Assembly (NCBI RefSeq): GCF_002119725.1
Contig: NZ_CP021109.1
Location: 372,001 to 436,000 of the forward strand
Reading direction: 5' to 3'
DNA: 64,000 nt
DNA from: Bordetella genomosp. 9
GTDB taxonomy: Bacteria; Pseudomonadota; Gammaproteobacteria; Burkholderiales; Burkholderiaceae_B
Shown: positions 53,822-63,580 of the stretch, piece after piece
Position numbering within the stretch: position 1 is the stretch's first letter
Layout of the letters: each line of letters starts with the position of its first letter
Notes under the pieces: model-generated
Database searches by the model: none
What the model was told of the DNA's origin: nothing
Seen by the model: the letters and a program-made list of their open reading frames with translations, nothing else
Program-made: the position numbers and the translations under genes

Positions 53822-54526
53822 ATGCGATTCAAGAAACCGCAGGTGCGCTACGCCGACACGCCGCAGCCTGCCACGCCGTACCAAGCTGCCGGCCAGGTGT
53901 GGGACGACCGTATCGGTTCGCCGCGCGTGCAGGCGAAGAACTGGCGCTTGATGGCGTTCGGCTGCCTGACGCTCGCGCTGCTGATGGCCGGCGGCCTGGT
54001 GTGGCGCTCGGCGCAGTCCTTCGTGACGCCCTACGTCGTGGAGGTGGACAACGCGGGCCAGGTGCGCGCCGTGGGCGAAGCCGCCACGCCGTATCGGCCC
54101 AACGATGCGCAGACCGCGCACCACATCGCGCGCTTCGTGACGCTGGTGCGCTCGCTGTCCATCGACCCCATCGTCGTCCGCCAGAACTGGCTCGACGCCT
54201 ACGACTACACGACCGACAAGGGCGCGGCCGTGCTCAACGACTATGCACGGGTCAACGACCCGTTCGCGCGCATCGGCAAGGAGTCGGTGACGGTGCAGAT
54301 CACCAGTGTCGTGCGCGCCAGCGACACGTCTTTCAACGTGCGCTGGACGGAGCGCCGCTACGTCAGCGGCGCCGCGGCGGGCCTGGAGAGGTGGACGGCC
54401 GTGGTGTCCATCGTGCTCCAGCCGCCGCGCACCGAAGAACGCCTGCGCAAGAACCCCCTGGGCATCTACGTCAACGGCCTGTCGTGGAGCCGCGAACTGG
54501 ATTCTTCCGAAGGAGCCAAGCCATGA
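53822..54526 (+). CDS. trbF: conjugal transfer protein TrbF (VirB8-like)
   Basis: A 234-residue bitopic inner-membrane protein: short cytoplasmic tail, membrane anchor (GCLTLALLMAGGLVWRSA) and a periplasmic VirB8-type domain ending NPLGIYVNGLSWSREL. It links channel components. The AGGAG site before the ATG is good, and the stop overlaps the trbG start by four bases. Confidence 0.88.
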   Translation: MRFKKPQVRYADTPQPATPYQAAGQVWDDRIGSPRVQAKNWRLMAFGCLTLALLMAGGLVWRSAQSFVTPYVVEVDNAGQVRAVGEAATPYRPNDAQTAHHIARFVTLVRSLSIDPIVVRQNWLDAYDYTTDKGAAVLNDYARVNDPFARIGKESVTVQITSVVRASDTSFNVRWTERRYVSGAAAGLERWTAVVSIVLQPPRTEERLRKNPLGIYVNGLSWSRELDSSEGAKP

Positions 54527-55515
54527 ATGATCTTTTCCGTAAATCCGCCTTGCCGGTGATCTTGCTTGCCCTGGCGGGCTGCGCCACGCAGGGCAAGCCA
54601 CCGCCGACCATCTCGCTCGATGAGCCGGTGCAGGCCCAGCCGCTACCCGAGCCACCCGCGCCGGTGGAGGTGGTGGCGGTGCCCGAGGTGCTGCCGATGC
54701 CGGCGCAGTTGAAGCCATTGCCCGAAGCCGAGGACGCCAAGCCCACGCCGGAGCCAGCCGACGAGAAGGTGCGCGTCTCGCGCGCCAATGCAGAGGCCCG
54801 CGTCGCGCCCACGCGCGAGGGCTACGTCAACGCAATTCAGGTGTGGCCATTCACCGATGGCGCGCTCTATCAGGTCTATGCGGCCGTGGGCCGCGTGACC
54901 GTGATTTCGCTCCAGCCGGGCGAGGAGCTGGTGACGGTGGCCGCTGGTGATACCGTGCGCTGGATCGTGGGCGATACGTCGAGCGGCAGCGGTGCTGATC
55001 TGCGCGTCAATGTGCTGGTCAAGCCGATCCGCTCGGGCCTCAAGACCAATCTCGTCATCACCACCAACCGCAGGACGTACCTGCTGGAGTTGGCTTCGAC
55101 GGAAAAGACGTGGATGGCGTCGGCTTCTTGGGAGTATCCGCGTGACCGGATGCTGGCCTTACAGCGCCAGGCGCAGGCGGCCAGCGCCGCCGCGCCGGTG
55201 GACTCCGGCTTGTCGCTGGAAAACCTGCGCTTCCGCTACGCGGTCAGCGGTAGCAACCCGCCGTGGAAGCCGCTGCGCGCCTTCGACGACGGGTAGAAGG
55301 TCTATATCCAGTTCCCCGCCGGCATCGCGCAAGGCGAGCTGCCGCCGCTGTTCGTGATCGGGCCGGAAGGCGACGGGCAACTGGTCAACTACCGCTTCCG
55401 CTCGCCGTACTACATCGTGGATCGGCTGTTCGGTGCCGCCGAACTGCGCCTGGGCGGGGACAAGGGCGACGTGGTGCGAATTGAGCGCACGGACGGCGTT
55501 GCGCGGAGGAACTGA
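54523..55515 (+). pseudogene. trbG: trbG (VirB9-like) interrupted by an amber codon
   Basis: The frame encodes a VirB9-like lipoprotein (signal LPVILLALAGCATQGK, Pro-rich linker, then beta domain) and would run 330 residues to the stop at 55513-55515. At 55294-55296 a TAG replaces a sense codon in LRAFDDG-stop-KVYIQFPAG, where relatives have Gln, Arg or a similar residue (recollection). The C-terminal VirB7-contact region is lost. The continuation is otherwise intact up to trbI. Confidence 0.8.
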
Positions 55516-55517
55516 CC

Positions 55518-56576
55518 ATGAGCCAGGACGACACCCCCGACCTCGCCACGCCGCAGGCAGGCAAGGTCGTGCCGGAAGCGGTGGCGCTGCGCGCCCAGCC
55601 GCGTCCGGTCACTCGCCTGAACCGGCGCACGCTTGCCATCCTCGTCGGCGGCCTGTCGGTCGCCGTCCTTGGGGCCACGATCTGGTCGCTGCAACCGCAG
55701 CGGCGCGGTACGGGCGAGCAAACCGAGCTTTACAACGTCGATCGCGTCTCGAAGTCCGAAGGGCTGGATGCGCTGCCGACGGACTACTCGAAGCTGCCAC
55801 CAGCCTTACCGCCCGATGTGCCCGAGCTGGGGCCGCCGTTGCCCGGCGACCTTGGCCCGGCCATCGTCGCTTCGCAGCAGCAGGTGACGCCGGGCTATTC
55901 GCCGCCAGGCCATGATCCCGAAGATGCCTTGCGCAAGGAGGCGGACGCGGCGGCGGCCTCGTCGGTGTTCTTCCGCTCGGGCGGCCAAGGGCAGACCGCC
56001 GCCACGGTCGCGCAGGCAGCGCCGGGGGCTGCAAGTACGCTTGCGGCCTTCGATCCGCTCGCTGCTGGGCCTGCCTCGACGGCGGCCCAGCCCGCCGACC
56101 CGACCGCCGTGCAGAACCGGCAAGACCAGAAAGAGTCGTTCCTGAAAGCCGGTTCTACGGAAACCCGCAATTCCGGCAATCTGGCGCTGCCCGCGTCGCC
56201 GTATCAGGTGATGGCCGGAACGGTGATCGCCGGTGCGCTGGTGACAGGCATCAAGTCGGACTTGCCGGGCGACGTGATCGGCACTGTGACGGAGCCGGTC
56301 TATGACACAGCCACCGGCAAGTTCCTGCTGATTCCGCAGGGGTCGCGCATCCTCGGGCGCTACAACAGCCAGGTCAGCTACGGACAGAGCCGCGTGCAGG
56401 TGGTGTGGAACCGGATCATCCTGCCCGACACGTCCTCGCTGACGCTCGACAACCTTGTCGGCACCGACCCGGCCGGCTACGCGGGCTTGGAGGATGACGT
56501 GGACTGGCACTGGAACAGCTTGCGCTTGAGCGCGGCGAGGATCAGTTGCCGATGCGCCCGCACCTGGCCGGTGTAG
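55518..56576 (+). pseudogene. trbI: trbI (VirB10-like) truncated at its C-terminus
   Basis: The first 330 codons are a good TrbI: anchor (NRRTLAILVGGLSVAVLGAT), Pro-rich spacer and the VirB10 core (LPGDVIGTVTEPVYDTATGK, LLIPQGSRILGRYNS). After GLEDDVDWHW at about 56510 the sequence changes to antisense of a helicase gene. The missing end normally contains the outer-membrane pore helices, so channel function is lost. Confidence 0.8.
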
Positions 56577-56728
56577 ACCGGCGGATTGGCGCGGTTGAGT
56601 GAGTCGAGCAGTTCGTCGCCGAACTCGGACACGAAGTCCTGCAGGCTGAGTGTGAGGGGTGAAGCGGCCGCTTCGAGCAGGTCGCCCTGCACAGCGGTTT
56701 CGGGAACGGTTTCGAGATCGAGGGACAT
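56477..56728 (-). pseudogene. 5' stub of an integrative-element helicase
   Basis: The minus frame from the ATG at 56728 reads LTLSLQDFVSEFGDELLDSL and NRANPPVYTG...LILAALKRKLF, the start of the SNF2/DEAD-type helicase of PFGI-1-like elements as I recall. After about 70 codons the sequence becomes antisense trbI. Helicase and trbI were joined tail to tail, each losing its end. Confidence 0.65.
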
Positions 56729-56838
56729 GGTGATGCTCCAAGGCAATGGGGCATGCACCTCCCACACGGGGCGGTGACATGCCCCTGGGTGCGAAGAAAG
56801 ACGCGGCAAAGAAACGTGTAGGTGCCGCTGGATGCGGA

Positions 56839-57144
56839 TCAGTATTCGCTGGGCAACAGCAGTGTGGTAACGCTGCGATCCCATTCGGTGATGATCCAGA
56901 GCTTCAGGTCGCACGTGACCTGGTAGGACGAGAACAGACGATCCTCGCCGGACTTCAGCGCGGCGTCGTTCTGCCGCCGATCGCTGTCGTCCAGGTCGCC
57001 CCAGTCGCCATGAAGATGGCGGCGCAGGTACGGCGTGGGGTTGAGCCGGCCCTGTCGGACCAGTTCGTCGACGCCGGCGGTCATGACCACCTGCCCGGGC
57101 GAAAAGCGTGCGTGCGACGCGAGGTTGAGGACTGCGAGTGCCAT
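56839..57144 (-). CDS. small uncharacterised integrative-element protein
   Basis: A 101-residue soluble protein (MALAVLNLASHARFSPGQVV). Proteins like this are found in the accessory arm of PFGI-1-like elements; no activity is known to me. Contiguous with the next genes on the minus strand, and preceded by a ribosome site (GGAG) and a stem-loop. Confidence 0.6.
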   Translation of the reverse strand: MALAVLNLASHARFSPGQVVMTAGVDELVRQGRLNPTPYLRRHLHGDWGDLDDSDRRQNDAALKSGEDRLFSSYQVTCDLKLWIITEWDRSVTTLLLPSEY

Positions 57145-57246
57145 GGTGGTATCTCCTTCTGGAAGAAGGGGCCACGGCACCCCATCGGGGGCAACGTGAC
57201 CCCGGTGGGTGGATGAAAGCGACGGCGAACCGTCAGGGAACAGCGA

Positions 57247-58356
57247 TCAGCGGATGGTCAGCACTTCGCCCCACGTGGGCGAGCCCAGCGTCAAGTCCCA
57301 TGCACGAATGACCGGCACGAACTTGTCGGTGAGGATGCGCGTCTCGGCCACGGAGCCGTCGTCGCGTTCGGTGTACTCCGTCTGGAGGGTCTTCTCCTTG
57401 TGGGTATCACCTTTGACGACGAGCACGCGCCCGCTCTTGGACGTCACCACGCCGGAGATCGCGCCTGCGGCCAAGGCCAGGGCGAGATGCCAGTGCGACA
57501 AGGCCCGCGCGGGCGGACGCAGCGATTGCTGCGCGGCGCCCAGGTGCGTATCGAGCGCCGGCCAGAGACCTTGTAGCCGGCCGACTTCATCGGCGAACTG
57601 CTCGGGCTCCATCGTCACGCGATAGAAGTGCTCCGGCTCGGCCGGGCTGGCAGGGACGGTGTACGGCAGGAACGGCCATTCGAGCGGCAGTTCCTCGGCT
57701 TCGGCGTCACCCTGTCCGATCTGCAGCAGCAGACCGCGGGTGGCCTTGACCGAATCCGATGCCTGGTCGCGTTGACGAATCCTGCGACCGAAGATCACCA
57801 CCTGCTTGAACTGCGTTTCCACCGCACGGTAGATGCGCAGGTCGGCGAAGTGGCGCGTCAGCCATCCGACCAGCTCGGCGTCGAGCACGTAGGACGGCAC
57901 GATGAAGACCAGCACGCCACCGTACTGCAGCAGCGGCAGCGCGCGCTGATAGAACAGCTTTTCCAGCCGCGCACGGCCCTGGCCTTGATAGCCGATGTTG
58001 CCGTTCACGTCCTTGCTCAGGTCGCCATACGGCGGGTTCAGCCACAGCAGCCCGAAGGACTGGCGCGAGATCAGCGTGTCCATCAGGTCGCCGTGGATGC
58101 AGCGATCGACCAGTTGCCGTGCGTGGCGGGCACGCTCGGCGTCGTACTCGACGGCGAAGGCCTTGACCTGCTCGCGCCCGAGGGCATGGGCCGCTTCCGC
58201 AATTGCCATGCCTTCGCCAGCGCAGGGATCGAGGATGGACATGGAGCCGGGAGACGGCGCCAGTGCGGACAAGGCCCGCTCCAGCGTCGGTTCGTCGGTG
58301 GGGAAGTAGCCATTACGAATGAAGTTGCGCGCCAGGCGCGGAAACATGAGTGCCAT
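57247..58356 (-). CDS. DUF6094-type adenine-methyltransferase-like protein
   Basis: A 369-residue protein with the SAM-binding ILDPCAGEGMAIAEA and the NPPY motif in LLWLNPPYGDLS, as in N6-adenine methyltransferases. It resembles DUF6094 of integrative elements. Possible roles are protection from restriction or marking of the element. The frame is complete; a perfect 8-bp stem-loop stands 29-57 bases upstream. Confidence 0.75.
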   Translation of the reverse strand: MALMFPRLARNFIRNGYFPTDEPTLERALSALAPSPGSMSILDPCAGEGMAIAEAAHALGREQVKAFAVEYDAERARHARQLVDRCIHGDLMDTLISRQSFGLLWLNPPYGDLSKDVNGNIGYQGQGRARLEKLFYQRALPLLQYGGVLVFIVPSYVLDAELVGWLTRHFADLRIYRAVETQFKQVVIFGRRIRQRDQASDSVKATRGLLLQIGQGDAEAEELPLEWPFLPYTVPASPAEPEHFYRVTMEPEQFADEVGRLQGLWPALDTHLGAAQQSLRPPARALSHWHLALALAAGAISGVVTSKSGRVLVVKGDTHKEKTLQTEYTERDDGSVAETRILTDKFVPVIRAWDLTLGSPTWGEVLTIR

Positions 58357-58425
58357 GGATCTCTCCTGGTGATGGATGAGGGAAGGCGGGCACGCGCGGC
58401 GCGCATGCCCGCCCGTTGGGATGGC

Positions 58426-59076
58426 TCACGCCACACGCCGAAGCGGTGCGTTCGCGGCCAGTTCGTACCGCGTGGCGCCGAGGGTGCCGTTGCGGATCAG
58501 CTCGCCCAACGCCTTCGTCAGCGCCGGGACATCGAGGGCCAGCCGATGGCCTTCCAGCGGCCCGAGGGCCAAGGGAAGACCGGTCAGCATCCGCCGTGTC
58601 TGCAACAGCGCCAGCACGGTGTCGCGCCAGTGGTCGAGCAGTGGCAGCGGGCAGGTCTCCTGCACCAGCGTCCACAGCCGGTCGAGCCGGTGCGCGGAAT
58701 CCCTGGGCAGAAGCGCCAGCGCGCTGGCGTTGGCCTTGTCTGGCTTCACGCAGCGACGATCGAACAGCCACACGTTCGTCAGCGAACCGAACAGCGTTCG
58801 CCGATAGGCGCGGGTGATGCGCTTTTCCAGGTCCTCGACGTTGCCGACGAAGACCGGGATGGATGCGCCCTGCTCGGTGATGACGTGGAACTGATCCAGT
58901 CCCTGCTCATCCCGGCCGAGGGTCAGGCGGGCGAGGAACTCCTGAACAGCGGTGTCGCGCGCCCAGATCGAGAGAAAGACGAGATTGCCCTGCTCGTCAC
59001 CGACGCAAGCGTCGGCCATGAGGTCGGGGCATTCGTCGATGCGGTACAACGGTTTCGCGGAAGAAGGTGCAGGCAT
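58426..59076 (-). CDS. uncharacterised integrative-element protein
   Basis: A 216-residue soluble protein (YRIDECPDLMADACVGDEQG near the start). I recognise it only as a conserved component of the right arm of PFGI-1-like elements. The ATG at 59076 is preceded by GGACAT-type spacing with a GGA ribosome site. Confidence 0.55.
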   Translation of the reverse strand: MPAPSSAKPLYRIDECPDLMADACVGDEQGNLVFLSIWARDTAVQEFLARLTLGRDEQGLDQFHVITEQGASIPVFVGNVEDLEKRITRAYRRTLFGSLTNVWLFDRRCVKPDKANASALALLPRDSAHRLDRLWTLVQETCPLPLLDHWRDTVLALLQTRRMLTGLPLALGPLEGHRLALDVPALTKALGELIRNGTLGATRYELAANAPLRRVA

Positions 59077-59160
59077 GGTGATGTCCTCTTGGAAAAGAAG
59101 GAGCAACCACAGCCCGTGGGGCCATGCTCGCCCCGGTTGGGTGAAGGAAGATGCGTGCCG

Positions 59161-59526
59161 CTAGACAGCGCGCCCCGCGTGGAAGCGGTGAACCCGCTCG
59201 CGCCACTCGGGGCTTTGCACCGGCGCCATGTCGAGATAGCGCAGCGGGCACGAGTAGTAGTACGGATGCACGGACTCATCGAGTGACTTGTAGCCCCACT
59301 CAAGGCCCGCGCTTTCCAACAGATGGCAACCGATGTAGCAGACGGACTCACCGGCCGCGAGGCCCATGACGCCCGCCTGCCTGGCGGTGACGCGAACCAC
59401 GGTCCACAGAACGTCGCCGTCCAGCGTGTGGTCGATGACTTCGCAGCAAGCGCGTTCGGACGCCTGCGGAGCGAGCAGCTCGCGGATCACCTGATCGCGC
59501 GTCTGACGAACGAAGGTCCAGCCCAT
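59161..59526 (-). CDS. uncharacterised protein (DUF6927-like)
   Basis: A 121-residue protein beginning MGWTFVRQTRDQVIRELL. It is typical of integrative-element arms and resembles DUF6927 from memory. No catalytic motif can be named. It starts at 59526 after a GGAG site. Confidence 0.6.
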   Translation of the reverse strand: MGWTFVRQTRDQVIRELLAPQASERACCEVIDHTLDGDVLWTVVRVTARQAGVMGLAAGESVCYIGCHLLESAGLEWGYKSLDESVHPYYYSCPLRYLDMAPVQSPEWRERVHRFHAGRAV

Positions 59527-59615
59527 GAAGGTCTCCTTGAAGAAATGGCCGGAGCCCTCCCCGTCGGGGGAGAACCCCGGCGGGTGGCGGAATGCCGCGC
59601 AAGGCGGTGGATGGA

Positions 59616-60227
59616 TCAGGCAGCTTTGAGGTGCCAGTCCTGGGACAACGGAGCGAACTCGTAGCCCAGCTTGTCGAGACGGTCGCGCTGCTGACGCAGC
59701 ACACGACGATCCACGGTCGCATCGAGCTTCACGGTCTCGCCCAGGGGCCACAAGGCACCGAACAGCGCCGCGTCGTCTGCCTCGGCCGAGGCCGCAGCGG
59801 ACACGGGAGCCGGTTCGCTGCCGAACGGCGTGGTATCGACCAGGGGATCGCGCGGACTGCGCGGCTTCGCCTTCGGCTTGGCCGGGGGCGATGCCGGCAC
59901 GGGCGCCTGCGCTTCCTCGTCGATCGGATCGACTTCCTGCGGACTCAGCCGGCGGGCCTCGTCGCGGCTCAGGGCGTCGATGTTGGACAGCGTCATCCCG
60001 CCCAGATGGGCGCGGATCTCGATGACCATGCGGCCGTTGGCGTTGTACGTGGAGGGGCGAATCTCGACGATGACGAAATCACCGTCGTACTTGCCCTCGT
60101 GGTACTGATCGAGTTCGGCGTTCTTCACGACGAACTCGCCGATCGAGGTTGCCAGGCGGCCGACGTTGAAGTCGCCGTTCCTGCCGTGGATGGTCTTGAT
60201 GGCCAGTTGGCCGGGGATGGTGATCAT
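59616..60227 (-). CDS. DUF3275 family protein
   Basis: A 203-residue protein. The N-terminal half (IPGQLAIKTIHGRNGDFNVG, then GDFVIVEIRPS) matches DUF3275 of integrative elements; a Pro/Ala-rich linker and a C-terminal segment (DRRVLRQQRDRLDKLGYEFA) follow. Role unknown. It follows the DUF3577 gene closely on the same strand. Confidence 0.75.
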   Translation of the reverse strand: MITIPGQLAIKTIHGRNGDFNVGRLATSIGEFVVKNAELDQYHEGKYDGDFVIVEIRPSTYNANGRMVIEIRAHLGGMTLSNIDALSRDEARRLSPQEVDPIDEEAQAPVPASPPAKPKAKPRSPRDPLVDTTPFGSEPAPVSAAASAEADDAALFGALWPLGETVKLDATVDRRVLRQQRDRLDKLGYEFAPLSQDWHLKAA

Positions 60228-60282
60228 GAAGGTCTCCTGCTGACGAAGAGAAGACAAGGCCCCGGGAATGGGGCCTTGCGGA

Positions 60283-60846
60283 TCAGAACGACTCGGCAAC
60301 GGCCAATGCGGGGGCATCGGCAGCGTCGTCGGCAGCATCGTCGGCAGCATCGGCGTCGGGCCTGGAAGGCTCCAGTGCCGAGGCCTGCTGCGCGGCGTGC
60401 GCATCGGACGTCGCAGGGACTTCCGGGTCGCGCTCGTCGGTCTCGGTCGGCTTGGGCTCGGCCTTGTAGACGAGCTTGCCGTCGACCTTGATCCAACTGA
60501 CGAACAGCAGGCGGGCCTTGAGGCTCACCCCCTGCTCGCCGGCACGCTTGCCCTTGGAGTAGGTGAAGGTGTCGGTCCACAGGTCGCCCAGGCGGAAGCC
60601 GATCATCACCTTCTTCTCGGCGTCGACCGCCTGAATGCAGCGGCGCACCAGGTGCTGCGCTTCCGATCCCGATACGCGCGTGTCGAAACGCACATACGAG
60701 ACGTCATCGCTGGGACCGTTCAGGGCTGCGATGTCGCAGGCCAGGAACGCATCGCCTTTCTTGGGCTTCACTTCGCGGATGCGATTGAGATACCCGAGGC
60801 CGGTGATGTGCAGATCGAAGTAGGATTTTTCATTGGAAGTGGTCAT
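60283..60846 (-). CDS. DUF3577/STY4534-family element protein
   Basis: A 187-residue protein (SYFDLHITGLGYLNRIREV, FLACDIAALNG) of the STY4534 family, which is linked to replication or maintenance of SPI-7/PFGI-1-like elements. It may bind single-stranded DNA, but that is inference. A low-complexity acidic Asp/Ala repeat (DADAADDAADDAADAP) lies near the C-terminus. Confidence 0.78.
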   Translation of the reverse strand: MTTSNEKSYFDLHITGLGYLNRIREVKPKKGDAFLACDIAALNGPSDDVSYVRFDTRVSGSEAQHLVRRCIQAVDAEKKVMIGFRLGDLWTDTFTYSKGKRAGEQGVSLKARLLFVSWIKVDGKLVYKAEPKPTETDERDPEVPATSDAHAAQQASALEPSRPDADAADDAADDAADAPALAVAESF

Positions 60847-61190
60847 GGTGAATCTCCTGGGAACAATGAGGCGGAGACACACCCGACCCAGGCGGGGAAG
60901 GTGTGGAACCCCCGCGTGGGTTGATGGAACAGCTTGGTGGCATCGCCATCGAGAACCGATGGCCGTTCGCGCATGGATGCCGGTGCGAACTGGGGTGATC
61001 AACGCGGTCAGAACCGCGTCGCAGCCTTGAAGATCGTGGCTGCCTGGGCATGTCGCAGACGGACGTCAGCGGAACATGGCCGGAAGCGTGGCGCCGGGAT
61101 GGCGCGCAGGCGAGCGGCAATCGGCACTCGCGGCTGTCCGCATTGCCGGGAAGAAAGAGGCCCCCGGAGCGGGGGGCCAGGGATGGGCGG
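60847..61190. other. 344-bp gap upstream of the DUF3577 gene
   Basis: It holds a stem-loop (CACACC/GGTGTG, about 60880-60905) and no credible gene. The rest may be a remnant or a long leader; a promoter cannot be pinpointed. Confidence 0.35.
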
Positions 61191-61556
61191 TCAGTTACCG
61201 CTCGGCGTGGGAGGAACCGCCTGCAGCGACAGGTGTGTCGTGGTAGCGGACTCGTCGAGGTCGTCCTCGCTGCGCAGGATGCGCGCAAACACGCCCTCCT
61301 GCGGATCGAAGAACTCGCCGAAGTCATCGCCGCCGAACTCGGCACGCGCCAGTTCCCACCAGTCGTCGAAGCCATCGACATCCGGGTTGCAGCCGGCGGC
61401 ATAGGCGATGGTCTTCTGGCGACCATCGGGTCGGCGCTCGCCGCGCTCGGCCAGGAAGTACACGCCCTGATCCTTGATCAGGATGACGCGGCATTGATTC
61501 GCCACTGCTTCGGCGAGCACGGGCCGCAGCTCCGTGCCTTTGAATCGAACAGTCAT
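61191..61556 (-). CDS. DUF3085 family protein
   Basis: A 121-residue protein with the DUF3085 signature: VILIKDQGVYFLAERGE, IAYAAGCNPDVDGFDDWW and GGDDFGEFFD. It is widespread on integrative elements and plasmids; the function is unknown. It starts at 61556 after a perfect 9-bp stem-loop. Confidence 0.8.
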   Translation of the reverse strand: MTVRFKGTELRPVLAEAVANQCRVILIKDQGVYFLAERGERRPDGRQKTIAYAAGCNPDVDGFDDWWELARAEFGGDDFGEFFDPQEGVFARILRSEDDLDESATTTHLSLQAVPPTPSGN

Positions 61557-61621
61557 GGGTGTGGTCTCCAGGAAAAGGAATGAAGGGCCTCCCGCCGAGA
61601 GGACGGGAGGCCGTATGAAGG

Positions 61622-62419
61622 TCAGTGCCGGACGGCCTTGCGACCCGACAGGCACTGCACGCGGATGCGCCTCCAGCTCCCGTCGTCGATCAACCGTTCC
61701 AGCGTCTCGCCGAGGGTGTCGAAGAACACCTCATCGACCCGTTCGACCAACTCGCCGTCGCGGCGCAGTTCCACCGCGTAGAGGTCGAGGCCACGCTCAT
61801 ACAGCACGGTGACGCGACCCTGGAACTTCATCGTGGCGACGGTGAAGCCGATGGCCGGCGGCGTGCGGATGATGTCGGCGGGCAGCGGATCGACCCAGGT
61901 GATGTCCCGCGCACCGGCATCCACCAACATGTGGGTGATGCGCCGGAAACCATCGGGAGCGGGCAACTGCTCCAGTTGGTCGATCAGTTCCTGCAGCTCG
62001 GGGCAGCGCGGCTCGGGAATCGGCAGCTTCGCCGGTGCGGACCCGAGCACGAACCGCTTCACCGTGTAGGGCTGGCCGTCGCCGGTGAACTCGGTGTGCT
62101 CCTCGGGCGTGTCCGCCCGCTGACCGTCGAAGCGGCGTCTGACATAGGGTTCGACCTGCACCTTGGCGCCCTCGTCGGGCACTTCGGTCACGAGGGTGCG
62201 ATCGAGCACCGCGAACTCGGCCCGTCCCGTCTTGACGACGATGGCCTCGTCGGTGGTGGCGATGACCTTGCCCTCGAAAGGCTTCGGGTCGATGTGAAAG
62301 CCCAGCGTCGAAACTTTGGGCTGGCCGTCGAAGATGTTGAACTTGAACGAACGGACGTTGGAAGGCACATGACCGACAACGAGCGTCGGCATCTGTGCGC
62401 GGATGGCTTGGGTATCCAT
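61622..62419 (-). CDS. uncharacterised integrative-element protein, 265 residues
   Basis: A soluble protein (MDTQAIRAQMPTLVVGHVPS) conserved in the arms of this element type. No domain is named with confidence. The start at 62419 is preceded by GGAG and a perfect 8-bp stem-loop. Confidence 0.6.
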   Translation of the reverse strand: MDTQAIRAQMPTLVVGHVPSNVRSFKFNIFDGQPKVSTLGFHIDPKPFEGKVIATTDEAIVVKTGRAEFAVLDRTLVTEVPDEGAKVQVEPYVRRRFDGQRADTPEEHTEFTGDGQPYTVKRFVLGSAPAKLPIPEPRCPELQELIDQLEQLPAPDGFRRITHMLVDAGARDITWVDPLPADIIRTPPAIGFTVATMKFQGRVTVLYERGLDLYAVELRRDGELVERVDEVFFDTLGETLERLIDDGSWRRIRVQCLSGRKAVRH

Positions 62420-62710
62420 GGGGAGACTCCTTGTGGCAACCAAGGGACTCCCGCCCGCAAGGGAGGTATGTCCCTTGAGGGTGAGGTGGATGGACGCGGT
62501 ATGCGTCCGGCGAAAGAAACGACCAGCACGGCGAACCGCGCCGCAGTCTCGAAGGTCTCGACTGCCTGGGCATGCTGCCGGCAACGCCAGCGAACATGTG
62601 GCCAGCGTGCAGCACATGGCGGCGGCCGTCCGCCTGGAATCGGCAATGCGCCGGCACCGCGTTCCGCGAAAAAGAAGAGCCCCGACGTGGGGGCTCGAAT
62701 GGGTTGCGGG
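62420..62710. other. 291-bp intergenic gap
   Basis: It contains the stem-loop at 62441-62477. The remaining 200 bases resemble the 60.9-61.2 kb gap in parts (both include CTTGAAG or TCGAAGG followed by CTGCCTGGGCATG), so the two gaps may share a duplicated segment. No gene is seen. Confidence 0.35.
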
Positions 62711-63427
62711 TTACTCGTCGTCGTAGAGCGTCAGCCCGTCCAGCACTGGCGCGTCGGCATCGAACACCAACATGCGAACGTCGGCGAGCGCAGCCAGGTG
62801 CAACACTTCCACGAGGGACTCCGGCACGCCCTTGGCCCGGTGCTCCTGCCGCAGCTCTTCGGCGGTGATGCCCTCGACATGCTGCAGGTTCGCATCCGTC
62901 CAGGGCGTGGCGATCAGCTTCACGCCGACCGCCGGGCTGTAGGGAATGCGGAAGGCCACGAACAGAAAACCGCTCGGTGTGGCGATGTCCGCCAGTTCGG
63001 CGAGGAAGCGGCCGGCCTCCTCGGTGATGTGCGCCGAACTGATTTCCCAGGCACGGCTGTAGAACCCGGTCTCGAAGCGCAGGCGGCGTACCACCTCGCG
63101 CGCGGCTTCCTCGGAGTAGGTATCGCCGACGTGCAGCGGCTGGCCGGCTTCTTCGGCCATGACGGCGTAGACGAGGTTTCGGGCGATACCGTGGCTGGGG
63201 CACTGCGCGTCCAGCTCGGGCGGCACGTTCTGGCCCTCGGTGATCAGCGCGAAGTCGTCGCAGAAGACGCAGGCATGGCGCTCGACCTGGCTGTCGGGCA
63301 GATGCGACTGCGAGACGTGCAGCGGCAGGTAGCTCAGCGGGCAGTCGTCGTCGTAGGAAATCGCCAGCAGCCGCTGCACGGACAGGCCATCGTAGCCGCG
63401 GGCGAAGGGATTGTTGGAATGGGACAT
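62711..63427 (-). CDS. uncharacterised protein with DUF5983-like C-terminus
   Basis: A 238-residue protein. The N-terminal part contains HACVFCDDFAL and SHGIARNLVYA; the C-terminal part has ISSAHITEEAGRFL and MLVFDADAPVLDGLTLYDD, which fits DUF5983 of integrative elements. The ATG at 63427 follows GGAGGAAT, a strong ribosome site. Confidence 0.6.
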   Translation of the reverse strand: MSHSNNPFARGYDGLSVQRLLAISYDDDCPLSYLPLHVSQSHLPDSQVERHACVFCDDFALITEGQNVPPELDAQCPSHGIARNLVYAVMAEEAGQPLHVGDTYSEEAAREVVRRLRFETGFYSRAWEISSAHITEEAGRFLAELADIATPSGFLFVAFRIPYSPAVGVKLIATPWTDANLQHVEGITAEELRQEHRAKGVPESLVEVLHLAALADVRMLVFDADAPVLDGLTLYDDE

Positions 63428-63553
63428 GGGATTCCTCCAGCAGAGGATGGCCGAGGCAATCCCCTGCCGGGGATTGAACCCCAGCGGGTGGATGAAGTGG
63501 CAGCCGGTCAGCCGGCCGCGGCGTCGGGCCACCTTGGTGGCGGGCGGCGCAGG

Positions 63554-63580
63554 TCAGTGGAAGATGCTGATTCGGGACAT
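63554..63580 (-). CDS. eight-codon mini-ORF with a strong ribosome site
   Basis: On the minus strand AGGAG stands five bases before ATG, followed by MSRISIFH and a stop. It sits between a 9-bp stem-loop (63602-63637) and the next gene. It could be a leader peptide or the last remnant of a gene. Confidence 0.3.
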   Translation of the reverse strand: MSRISIFH

